A DNA stretch of 64,000 bases, from contig NW_026063254.1 in the NCBI RefSeq assembly GCF_024362695.1, forward strand, positions 558,001 through 622,000. Direction: 5' to 3'. Numbering within the stretch: position 1 is the first letter of the stretch; every line of letters begins with the position of its first letter. This DNA is from Pectinophora gossypiella (Eukaryota > Arthropoda > Insecta > Lepidoptera > Gelechiidae). A model generated the notes under the pieces. That model was not told the origin of the DNA. It searched no databases and saw nothing but the letters and a program-made list of their open reading frames with translations. The translations under genes and the position numbers were made by a program. Positions 1 through 9,565 of this stretch are shown one piece after another.

Positions 1-339
1 GACAACAAAACTGCAATCAAAATTGCTTACTTAGCAGCAAAAAAGATATTCAACAAGAAAAAAGGAATACGTTTACCGCGTTTAATTCCCATTCCAAAAA
101 AGACTAGTGGAATATTGCCACTGATACCTATATTTGCCGGATTATCAGCACTTGGGACTCTAGCTGGTGGTGCGGCTGGTATTGCTAAAGCAGTAAACGA
201 TTACAAATCAGCACAACAAAATCTTAAAGAATCTGAACGACACAATAAAATGATGGAATCTATTGCTATTGGAAAAGGGCTTTATGTAAAACCCTACAAG
301 AACGGGAGCGGATTATATCTAAACAATCCAAAAAACTAA
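1..339 (+). CDS. Polinton/adintovirus-like virion core (pX/pVI-like) protein, 5' partial
   Basis: The frame is open from the first base of the window, so the true start lies outside; 112 codons are visible before the TAA at 337-339. The N-terminal part is basic and rich in lysine and isoleucine. It is followed by a Gly/Ala-rich hydrophobic segment (GTLAGGAAGIAKAVNDYK) and a C-terminal motif GKGLYVKPYK...GLYL. This layout recurs in small virion proteins encoded beside the protease in Polintons/adintoviruses, compared in the literature with adenovirus pX or pVI. The next frame, an adenain-type protease, begins at or inside the end of this one, as expected for a compact viral cassette. The family assignment rests on motif and gene order; a different small structural protein is possible. 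Confidence 0.6.
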   Translation, partial: DNKTAIKIAYLAAKKIFNKKKGIRLPRLIPIPKKTSGILPLIPIFAGLSALGTLAGGAAGIAKAVNDYKSAQQNLKESERHNKMMESIAIGKGLYVKPYKNGSGLYLNNPKN

Positions 340-341
340 AA

Positions 342-698
342 AAGCGGCTACCCAGACGAGCTCTAACCAATATAGACATATTAGAAAATACTCAAAACTT
401 GCCTTACTTTCGTGGTGTTTTTATGAGAGATAATCTGCCGAGAAAGCCGAGAAAAATTGAATGCGCAGTTTTGAACCTAGATAGTTTTAAAAATTCTGGA
501 ACTCATTGGGTAGCTTACGCTAAAGTAAATGATTACTGTGAATATTTTGATACTTTCGGTAATCTGAAACCTCCTTTAGAGCTAATTCAGTATTTGAAAA
601 ACATTTTGATTAATTATAATTACTGTCAATTTCAGACATTTGGTACCGCAAATTGTGGTCATTTATGTATTAAATTTTTAAGACAGTTTTGGAAAGAA
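342..698 (+). pseudogene. Adenain-like cysteine protease (Polinton PRO), cut by a Helitron near its C-terminus
   Basis: This is a C5/ULP1-type protease fold that in adenoviruses and Polintons matures capsid proteins. The catalytic His lies in GTHWVAY, an acidic residue in YFDTFG, and the Gln and nucleophile Cys region in FQTFG...NCGHLC. The frame overlaps the preceding ORF and is open from position 255 without an ATG before 423, so the start is uncertain; conserved-looking sequence (KKRLPRRALTNIDIL) begins near 342. A Helitron enters at 698/699. If it is removed, the frame continues at 3758 and stops at 3770-3772, only four codons later, so almost the whole protease is present. The gene is probably dead in this state. 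Confidence 0.7.
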
Positions 699-1816
699 TC
701 CATACTAATATTATAAATGCGAAAGTAACTCTGTCTGTCTGTCTGTCTGTCTGTTACTCTTTCACGCCTAAACGGCTCAACGGATTTTGATGAAATATGG
801 TATGGTGATAGATGATAACCTAGAAATGGTCATAGGCTATAAATAATCACGCCATCGTTCTTAGGGGGTAGGCAGTTGGCAGATAACTAAATTGATTTAG
901 TGATTTGTAGTCGTTTTTGTTGGGACTTTTGCTCTTTCACGTCTAAACGGCTGAACGGATTTTAATGAAATTTAGTAAGGTAATAGTTGGTTATCTAAAA
1001 ACGGTTGTACGATCAAATTGATCACGTCATCGTACTTAGGGGGTAGGAAGTAGGCAGAAAACTGAATTGAGTTAGTGATTTTTTTATGGTTTTTGTTGGG
1101 AGTTTTGTCTATCATGCCTAAACGGCTCAACGGATTTTGATGAAATTTAGTTAGCTGATAGATAGTAATCTAGAAAAGGATATGGCCTATTAATATTTAT
1201 GCTATCGTACTTAAGGCGTAGGCAGTAGACAGAAAACTAATTAGGTTAGTGATTTTTAATTGTTTGTTTTAAAAGTTTGCCTCATTCACGCCTTAACGTC
1301 TGAACGGAATTTTATTAGACTTGGTTAATTTAAAGATAGGATCTTAGGCACGGACACAGGCTACTTTTTATGGCGGGAAAATACCTCATTCCCGCGGAAA
1401 TCTAGATTTCGTGATCGTGTCAAGAAGCGCATGACGCCATAGCTACTGGAATGATTTCGATGTTTTTTTTTAAACTGAGTGACTTCAAGTTAGTATTTGA
1501 TCACTTTTCTAACTTAGAGGGTAGGTAGGCGCCATAATTTAGGGAATTTATGATAAAATTTTGACGCAACTGTCTTTATTAAACAGTTATATCTCATTCC
1601 TACAGGAACCTACACATAGCTATAGCTAGCTATCTATTAACATTAAAACTCTTTCTAGAATCACATTACGCCAATTAATTGATCTGATTTGTATAAGTTT
1701 TTTTATTCAACTGACTGTTACATTACATACAGATAAAATCTAATTACTTACACCACATCTATATACTTATAATAAATCTGTAGAGAGGTCAATAAAATAA
1801 AATAATTAAATATTTC

Positions 1817-1840
1817 ATTCATTCATTCATTCATTCAATT
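1817..1840. repeat. (ATTC)n microsatellite inside the B-type Helitron
   Basis: A short run of CATT/ATTC units lies a few tens of bases inside the 5' end of the B-type part. The other B copies in the window lack it and go straight from the AGAGAGGTCAA motif to TTCTGTACATT, so it is a local expansion. Confidence 0.8.
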
Positions 1841-1924
1841 CTGTACATTAAATATTTTTTCAAAATAACTTTCAGGGGGTGATAAGTGGTCGATACTGAT
1901 GCCAAAAATGCAATCAGTAAAATT

Positions 1925-1929
<5 letters not shown>

Positions 1930-2000
<71 letters not shown>
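1930..2000 (+). repeat. (TCTG)n microsatellite, longest in the window
   Basis: About 17 to 18 tandem TCTG units follow AAAATTTTTG near the 5' end of the B-type Helitron. Every A, B and C family Helitron here has a TCTG run at the comparable place but with a different unit number. Confidence 0.9.
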
Positions 2001-2001
<1 letters not shown>

Positions 2002-2139
2002 ATGTTCCTTATAGAAACAAAAACTACTAGACGGATTTTAATGAAACTTGGTACAATTATTCTTCACACTCCTGGACAGGTTATAGTATACCTTTCATCA
2101 CGCTACAATCAATAGGAGCAGAGTAGTGAAGGGAAATTC

Positions 2140-3275
2140 TTTTGTATGAAAAATCTAAACCTCTCAAGTTAGACTTTTGAAATTTGGCATGCAGGTACCT
2201 TAGATACCGTAGAGGTGCACTAAGAAAGGAATTTCCGAAATTCCTACGGGAACGGGAATTAGCGGGAAAATCCTTTTGTATGAAAAATCTAAACCACTCA
2301 AGTTAGACGTTTGAAATTTGTCATGCAGGTACCTTAGGTACCGTAAAGGTGCATTAAGAAAGGAATTCCCGAAATTCTCACGGGAACGGGAATTAGCGGG
2401 AAAATCCTTTTGTATGAAAAATCTAAACCATTCAAGTTAGATGTTTGAAATTTGTCATGCAGGTACCTTAGATACCGTAGAGGTGTACTAAGAAAGGAAT
2501 TCCCGAAATTCTCACGGGAACGGGAATTAGCGGAAAAATCCTTTTGTATGAAAAATCTAAACCACTCAAGTTAGACGTTTGAAATTTGGCATGCAGGTAC
2601 CATAGGTACCGTAGAGGTGCACTAAGAAAGGAATTCCCAAAATTCTCACGGGAACGGGAATTAGCGGGAAAATCCTTTTGTATGAAAAATCTAAACCATT
2701 CAAGTTAGATGTTTGAAATTTGTCATGCAGGTACCTTAGATTCCGTAGAGGTGTACTAAGAAAGGAATTTCAATTCCCACGGGAACGGGAATTAGCGGGA
2801 AAATCCTTTTGTATGAAAAATCTAAACCACTCAAGCTAGACGTTTGAAATTTGGCACGCAGGTACCTTAGATACCGTAGAGGTGTACTAAGAAAGGAATT
2901 CCCGAAATTCTCACGGGAACGGGAATTAGCGGGAAAATCCTTTTGTATGAAAAATCTAAACCACTCAAGTTAGACGTTTGAAATTTGGCATGCAGGTACC
3001 ATAGGTACCGTAGAGGTGCACTAAGAAAGGAATTCCCAAAATTCTCACGGGAACGGGAATTAGCGGGAAAATCCTTTTGTATGAAAAATCTAAACCACTC
3101 AAGTTAGACGTTTGAAATTTGGCATGCAGGTACCATAGGTACCGTAGAGGTGCACTAAGAAAGGAATTCCCAAATTTCTCACGGGAACGGGAATTAGCGG
3201 GAAAATCCTTTTGTATGAAAAATCTAAACCACTCAAGTTAGACGTTTGAAATTTGGCATGCAGGTACTTTAGTAA
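2140..3275 (+). repeat. Nine-unit tandem array, about 134 bp per unit
   Basis: The motif TTTTGTATGAAAAATCTAAA recurs at 2140, 2274, 2408, 2542, 2676, 2807, 2941, 3075 and 3209, a spacing of 134 bases except for one 131-base unit. Each unit carries GGTACC-type and ACGGGAACGGGAATTAGCGG segments. The array is the body of the B-type Helitron; unit number differs between copies in this window (5, 8, 9). Confidence 0.9.
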
Positions 3276-3803
3276 ACTTAAAGCTTAGTTGCAACAGGAT
3301 ATTACAAAATTCCCACGGAAACGGTAGTTAGCGGGAAAAAACATTTGTATGAAAAAATCGAAACCGCGTAAGATAGATGTTTTCAATTCAATTCAATTAA
3401 ATTATTTATTGCATTCCATGTAGTACAATGGGGTGTTACATAGGCATAGGAACTAAAACATGGACCCTGTAGGGCACAGCAACGTTGAAGGGAAGAGAGG
3501 AAGTGTGTATTAAAATGAAAACTCAATGAACAATCAATTAAAAAAAATCAATTCAATCAATTGATTCATTCTAGCATGCATGCATACCTTAGTAAATATA
3601 AAGTTTATTTTTGGCTGTATTTTTAAAAATGGGAGTTATTGAGAAAAAAATTGTACTTATGAAAAAATCTAAACTGCATAAGTATGCACTCCCACACACA
3701 CAAAGATCTCTCTCTTATATAACACGCCACGCGGACGAAGTCGCGGGCAAAAGCTAGTATAAAATAAAATGATGCATAACACGTGATAGTATTCATTTCA
3801 ACA

Positions 3804-4478
3804 ATGGCTTTCACTCTGTCTATAACTGGATACGAGTCTACGTTGACTACATTTTATTCACCGGCTTTGGATTTAAAAGGAGAATATGAGTGTGCACTGT
3901 TATACTTTTCTACATTTAATTCAATACCTAACATCGATTCAGAAAATAATAAATTTTTTTACGGAGAAAATGAAATTCTTGAACTACCAGAGGGTTCGTA
4001 TGAACTCCAAGATATATCTGATTATTTAAAAAATAACGTAAATGATTGTGTACTAAGATTATCATCTAATAATAACACACTGAAAACTAAACTATATAGT
4101 TCAAAAGATATTCACTTTGAAAAAGAAAATTAGTTTAGTGATCTACTTGGTTTTAGTAAAAAAAGATTAAAAGCGGAAATCTTACACGAGTCACACTTTC
4201 CTGTTAATGTTATAGCTACAACCATTGTACGAATAGAGTGTGATATTGTTAGTGGTTCCTTCGTAAACGGAGTACCCAGTCATATAATTTATGAATTTGT
4301 GCCTAATGTACCACCAGGCTATCGGATTATAGAAATACCTAAAAATTTAATTTATTTTCCTGTTAATCAAAATTCCGTTAGCCAAATAAATATAAGACTG
4401 CTCGACGCAAAAAACAATTTAGTTAATTTACGCGGTGAGGAAATACAGTTGTATTTACATCTCAGGAAAAAATGTTAG
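3804..4478 (+). pseudogene. Penton-like minor capsid protein (Polinton) with one premature stop
   Basis: The frame starts at ATG 3804 (MAFTLSITGYESTL) shortly after the protease gene and would form the single jelly-roll minor capsid (penton) protein of a Polinton/adintovirus. A TAG at 4131-4133 breaks it after about 109 codons. The same frame is then open to the TAG at 4476-4478, with typical C-terminal sequence (PNVPPGYRIIEIPKN; IQLYLHLRKK). No other lesion is visible, so the gene is full length apart from the stop. Its last codons overlap the next small ORF. The family call rests on length, position just before the major capsid gene, and motif resemblance. Confidence 0.65.
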
Positions 4479-4618
4479 TTTACAATAAAACCACGACAAC
4501 AATTCAAAACACTGTTAGTTTACAAAGCGCTTCACGAAAAATAACACATACAAAACCACTGAAAAAAATATCTAAAGAAAATAAACAGTTTCTTAAATTA
4601 ATTGGTTTACTAAAATGA
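4472..4618 (+). CDS. Small 48-residue overlapping ORF between penton and major capsid genes
   Basis: The ATG at 4472 lies inside the end of the penton frame and the TGA at 4616-4618 overlaps the ATG of the major capsid gene at 4615 (an ATGA junction). The product is basic, with Lys, Thr and Ser dominant, and ends FLKLIGLLK. It has no frame lesion. I do not recognise a function; overlap on both sides argues that it is a real gene of the virus-like cassette rather than a chance ORF. Confidence 0.55.
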   Translation: MLVYNKTTTTIQNTVSLQSASRKITHTKPLKKISKENKQFLKLIGLLK

Positions 4619-4843
4619 ATATTTTAAATGTGGTAGAGTCACCAGTGTCTGATAACAGCATCGAAAGTTTCGAATTTCATTCCTACAAACCATATGTAAC
4701 AAGTTTCAACAAGAACGATGAAATCCGTATCCCTATTAATCAACAAGATTTGTATGTGTTGCCTTCTGCGAGTACTCTATTCATAGAGGGTAAAGTAAAT
4801 GTATACAAAAATGATAATAAAGCACCAGTTACGGACATACATT
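4615..4843 (+). pseudogene. Major capsid protein (Polinton double jelly-roll), N-terminal part
   Basis: The gene starts at an ATG overlapping the previous stop. The first 76 codons (including the FEFHSYKPYVTSFN region and IDxxDLY-like NQQDLYVLPSAS) resemble the N-terminus of insect Polinton major capsid proteins. The frame is cut after position 4843 by a 10.7-kb transposon. When one ATT copy and the transposon are removed, the frame continues without loss into 15523-16187. The residual ORF to 4872 reads into transposon DNA and its last residues are not capsid sequence. Confidence 0.65.
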
Positions 4844-5324
4844 GGTGCCGATTCCTGCAAACACCAACTTAAATCTAAATTTATCTTAGAAAACCTAATT
4901 TTAATTTAGTTTAGCAAAAAGTGCAATTCTGGCTTTATGGTCGTCTAAATTTAAAATATTTTATCAGGATGTTTGACACGCTTAAATTTAATAGAACGTC
5001 TACGAGGTCTATGGTCAACCAGCTGGTGTCGTTTTTTTCGTAAAGAATTGGTAAAGAAGAATGAATGGAAGTGAGTGAATGAAATCGTCATTTGATCAAA
5101 AAAAATACATGTTTTTCTTATAATTTCGTACGAAGGAATACAAAATCATAATTTATGTGTGTTTTAGCAGCAAATACAATAAATAAATGCAATAAAACAT
5201 TTTTCTATGAATTTTAAAACATACATCTGGCATTATTCTAAACCATAAAAAACACAGCGTCAAGATCATACTTAAAAAAAAAAACGTGTTGAGATTAGGT
5301 ATAGTTAGGTTTTCAAATCAAAAA
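4844..5324. other. Left arm of the GGTGCCGATTCC transposon, non-coding
   Basis: These 481 bases are AT-rich with subterminal TTTAGG/CTAAATTTA motifs near the end. I see no ORF above 40 codons and no recognisable transposase remnant. Confidence 0.5.
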
Positions 5325-7403
5325 TCCATACTAATATTATAAATGCGAAAGTAACTCTGTCTGTCTGTCTGTCTGTCTGTTACTCTTTCACGCCTAAACG
5401 GCTCAACGGATTTTGATGAAATTTGGTATGGTGATAGATGATAACCTAGAAATGGTCATAGGCTATAAATAATCACGCCATCGTTCTTAGGGGGTAGGCA
5501 GTTGGCAGATAACTAAATTGATTTAGTGATTTGTAGTCGTTTTTGTTGGGACTTTTGCTCTTTCACGTCTAAACGGCTGAACGGATTTTAATGAAATTTA
5601 GTAAGGTAATAGTTGGTTATCTAAAAACGGTTGTACGAGCAAATTGATCACGTCATCGTACTTAGGGGGTAGGAAGTAGGCAGAAAACTGAATTGAGTTA
5701 GTGATTTTTTTATAGTTTTTGCTGGGAGTTTTGTCTATCATGCCTAAACGGCTCAACGGATTTTGATGAAATTTAGTTAGCTGATAGATAGTAATCTAGA
5801 AAAGGATATGGCCTATTAATATTTATGCTATCGTACTTAAGGCGTAGGCAGTAGACAGAAAACTAGGTTAGTGATTTTTAATTGTTTGTTTTAAAAGTTT
5901 GCCTCATTCACGCCTTAACGTCTGAACGGAATTTTATAAGACTTGGTTAATTTAAAGATAGGATCTTAGGCACGGACACAGGCTACTTTTTATGGCGGGA
6001 AAATACCTCATTCCCGCGGAAATCTAGATTTCGTGATCGTGTCAAGAAGCGCATGACGCCATAGCTACTGGAATGATTTCGATGTTTTTTTTTAAACTGA
6101 GTGACCTCAAGTTAGTATTTGATCACTTTTCTAACTTAGAGGGTAGGTAGGCGCCATAATTTTGGGAATTTATGATAAAATTTTGATGCAACTGTCTTTA
6201 TTAAACAGTTATATCTCATTCCTACAGGAACCTACACATAGCTATAGCTAGCTATCTATTAACATTAAAACTCTTTCTAGAATCACATTACGCCAATTAA
6301 TTGATCTGATTTGTATAAGTTTTTTTATTCAACTGACTGTTACATTACATACAGATAAAATCTAATTACTTACACCACATAATTAATATAGTACTACATG
6401 ACTAGCTACGCTTTAAACTTGAGGAGGTAATTCGATAGACATTTATACGAACCTTAAGCCCAGTAATCAATCATAGTAATAAGGTAATACTCATTTTAGA
6501 CAAAGAAACGGATAGGTAATCAGTTCGTCAACGAAATTATAACACCTACACTTAGTTTGTTTACTATTTAACGAGGGAAAATAATCCTTACTAATATTAT
6601 AAATGCGAAAGTAACTCTGTCTGTCTGTCTGTCTGTTACGCTTTCCCGCTTAAACCTCTCAACCGATTTTGATTAAATTTGGCACAGACAATCTTTAGAC
6701 CCTGAGAAAGGACATAGGATACCTTTTATTGCGAAAAGAAGGGACGAAGAGATTGAAATAGGGGTTGAAAGTTTGTATGGGATATTTTAATTTTAAAATA
6801 TAAATCCATGAAACTTTATATTTAAGCACTTGATAAAAAATAATTAAACATTTGTTCTAGCGTTGCTGAAATTTCGACCAGTGAGGGGGTGAAATGAGGG
6901 TTGAAAGTTTGTATGGGAGTTCGTCATTTTTGGGGATAAAACCACGAAACTTTATATTTAGGTACTTGATAAGAAATAAAAAAACAATTTGTTAAAGCGT
7001 TTTTGAAAATTCGATCTTTGAGGGGATGAAATAGGTGTTGAAATTTTTTATGAGGTTCGTCATTTTTCAAGATAAAAATATTAAATTTTGTGTTTAGGCA
7101 CTAAATAACAAACAAAAAATCGTTTGTTCAAGCATTTTGAAATTTTTACCAGTATGGGGGTGAAATACGGGTTGAATGTTTGTATGGGTATTCGTCATTT
7201 TTGAAGATAAAACCATGAAACTTGGTACGTAGGTCTCTTAGGATGTGCAGAGTTTTTCAACAAACGGATTTTCCGAAATTCGAACGGAACGGAACGGATT
7301 CGGAACGGGAACTACGAAGCCAAACTTTTTGTATACAAAATATTAACCACTGAACCTAGGAACATGATATTTAGTAGTTTTGGGTGTATCAAGTTAAAAA
7401 AAT

Positions 7404-7604
7404 TTGGCTTTTGTAGATAAAGTTCCTTTTAACGAATACTCTGCATCGCCACCACTGCCGTCGGTCGTCGTTCGTCGTCGCGCACATTCGCCGAAGTGTG
7501 GCGGCAGTCAACGGCGCTGTCTTGTGGTGGGGGAGCGCACGTGGTGTATACGTGGCCTGCTCGCGAGTGTCGAGTCCAAACAATTTCTACATTTTAACAA
7601 ATAA
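7404..7604. other. GC-rich segment conserved in every C-type Helitron copy
   Basis: About 200 bases of high GC content sit inside otherwise AT-rich Helitron DNA, with near-identical copies at 16488-16700, 26665-26865, 41004-41204, 50070-50270 and 52598-52798. Both strands are open over roughly 64 to 66 codons but only from TTG starts and without a known motif, so I do not call a gene. It could be a captured fragment of host DNA such as a CpG-rich promoter. Confidence 0.5.
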
Positions 7605-7617
7605 TAACAAAATAGCA

Positions 7618-7680
7618 AACGTTGTGTACAAAAAAGTTTTAAATTAGGTCATTTTAAAATATTTTTGCACACAACGTGAC
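7618..7680. repeat. Inverted repeat (hairpin) inside C-type Helitron
   Basis: ACGTTGTGTACAAAAA is followed after about 27 bases by its complement (one base changed in this copy: TTTTTGCACACAACGT). In the copies near 16413-16473, 26880-26938, 40930-40990, 49998-50056 and 52525-52585 the arms pair perfectly. It abuts the GC-rich segment and is separate from the element's terminal hairpin. Confidence 0.8.
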
Positions 7681-7857
7681 GCTGACCCCTGTAAGTGTCT
7701 TGGACATAAGGGACCGATAAATATTCCTAGGTAATTTCTGCCACTCAATGGAATACATAGGTACTTTATAACGACTGTAAACAGATATTTTTTATTTTTT
7801 TTAAATATACCTACTTACTCTCTTTTAATCACATGCTATACCGTTCCTTTTATATAA

Positions 7858-7976
7858 TCTATACTTATAATAAATCTGTAGAGAGGTCAATTCTGTACAT
7901 TAAATATTTTTTCAAAATAACTATCAGGGGATGATAAGTGGTCGATACTGATGCCAAAAATGCAATCAGTAAAATT

Positions 7977-8017
<41 letters not shown>

Positions 8018-9565
8018 ATGTTCCTTATAGAAACAAAAACTACTGGACGGATTTTAATGAAACTTGGTACAATTATTCTTCACACTCTTGGACAGGTTAT
8101 AGTATACTTTTCATCACGCTACAATCAATAGGAGCAGAGTAGTGAAGGGAAATCCTTTTGTATGAAAAATCTAAACCACTCAAGTTAGACGTTTGAAATT
8201 TGGCATGCAGGTACCTTAGATACCGTAGAGGTACACTAAGAAAGGAATTCCCGAAATTCCCACGGGAACGGGAATTAGCGGGAAAATACTTTTGTATGAA
8301 AAATGTAAACCACTCAAGTTAGACGTTTGAAATTTGTCATGCAGGTACCTTAGGTACCGAGGAGGTGCATTAAGACAGGAATTCCCGAAATTCCCACGAG
8401 AACGGGAATTAGCGGGAAAATCCTTTTGTATGAAAAATCTAAGCCACTCAAGTTAGACGTTTGAAATTTGTCATGCAGGTACCTTAGGTACCGTGGAGGT
8501 GCACTAAGAAAGGCATTCCCGAAATTCCCACGGGAACGGGAATTAACGGGAAAATCCTTTTGTATGAAAAATCTAAACCATTCAAGTTACATGTTTGAAA
8601 TTTGGCTCGCAGGTACCTTAGATACCGTAGAGGTGCACTAAGAAAGGAATTCCCGAAATTCTCATGGGAACGGGAATTAGCGGGAAAATCCTTTTGTATG
8701 AAAAATCTAAACCACTCAAGTTAGACGTTTGAAATTTGGCATGCAGGTACTTTAGTAAACTTAAAGCTTAGTTGCAACAGGATATTACAAAATTCCCACG
8801 GGAACGGTAGTTAGCGGGAAAAAACATTTGTATGAAAAAAATCAAATCTAAATAAAAGGAGAAACTGACTGACTCAGTGACTGACATATCAACGCACAGC
8901 CTGAACGGCTAAACGTAGGCATTTGAAATTTGGAAGGGACATAGCTTAGGTACCGTAGAGGTACACTAAGAAAGGAATTCCCGGAATTCCCACGGGAACG
9001 GAAATTAGCGGGAAAATCCTTTTGTATGAAAAATCTAAACCGCTTAAGTTAGACGCTTGAAATTTGGCATGCAGGTACCTTAGTTAACTTAAAGCTTAGT
9101 TGCAACAGGTTATTGCAAAATTCCCACGGAAACGGGAGTTAACGGGAAAAAAACATTTGTATGAAAAAATCGAAACCGCGTAAGATAGATGTTTTCAATT
9201 CAATTAAATTATTTATTGCATTCCATGTAGTACAATGGGGTGTTACATAGGCATAGGAACTAAAACATGGACCCTGTAGGGCACAGCATAGTTGAAGGGA
9301 AGAGAGGAAGTGTGTATTATAATTAAAACTCAATGAACAATCAATTAAAAAAAAAAACAATTCAATCAATTAATTCAATCTAGCATGCATGCATACCTTA
9401 GTAAATATAAAGTTTATTTTTGGCTGTAATATTTTGAAAAATGGGAGTTATTAGGAAAAAAATTGTATGAAAAAATCTAAACTGCATAAGTATGCACTCC
9501 CACACACACAAAGATCTCTCTCTTATATAACACGCCACGCGGACGAAGTCGCGGGCAAAAGCTAG
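7858..9565 (+). mobile_element. B-type Helitron
   Basis: It starts TCTATACTTATAATAAATCT after an A and ends with the GCGGACGAAGTCGCGGGC hairpin and AAAAGCTAG before T. A (TCTG)n run lies at about 7980-8016, followed by five 134-bp units (from 8156). It shares diagnostic variants with the B copy at 57932-62215, including GAGGAGGTGCATTAAGACAG and a GCTCGCAGG unit, so the two are close relatives. The 3' side abuts a LINE directly. Confidence 0.85.

Larger units (their letters stand above)
699..3757 (+). mobile_element. Composite non-autonomous Helitron (A-type 5' part, B-type 3' part)
   Basis: The element starts TCCATACTAATATTATAAAT directly after an A and ends with a hairpin (GCGGACGAAGTCGCGGGC) followed by AAAAGCTAG before a T, the Helitron A^T target pattern. 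From 699 to 1757 it is family A, with a (TCTG)n run at about 733-754. At 1758 a second Helitron 5' end (family B, TCTATA...ATAAATCTGTAGAG) begins, and the B body runs to the shared 3' hairpin. Family A is cut at a point where other copies continue, so this is either a fused element or the product of recombination. No Rep/helicase gene is present. The B part holds nine tandem units of about 134 bp. Confidence 0.8.
5325..7857 (+). mobile_element. A+C composite Helitron lacking its 3' end
   Basis: The element starts TCCATACTAATATTATAAAT after AAAA. An internal C-family 5' start (TCCTTACTAATATTATAAAT) lies at 6585. The C part runs on to CCTTTTATATAA at 7857, where intact copies have about 50 more bases ending in the GTACGCAGACGAAGTCGCGG hairpin and CTAG. 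Here a B-type Helitron starts instead and the missing 3' end does not reappear after it. It contains the GC-rich segment (7404-7604) and inverted repeat (7618-7680) shared by all C copies. Confidence 0.75.

Noticed and set aside
2140..3275. Possible CRISPR-like array (regular 134-bp repeats)
   Set aside because: The whole unit is repeated, with no unique spacers, in a eukaryotic Helitron; it is a minisatellite.
7389..7604. Conserved overlapping ORFs on both strands (64-66 codons), repeated six times in the window
   Set aside because: They begin only at TTG, have no motif, and their conservation follows from the copies being young Helitrons with a GC-rich block.
7951..8142. ORF with a (CLSV)n repeat; similar ones at 13249-13458, 57588-57788 and 58012-58197
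   Set aside because: This is the TCTG microsatellite and Helitron DNA read in frame, not a protein gene.
9139..9369. Minus-strand 76-codon ORF, also at 59205-59435
   Set aside because: It lies in the 3' part of B-type Helitrons and is repeated with them; no domain or start context.
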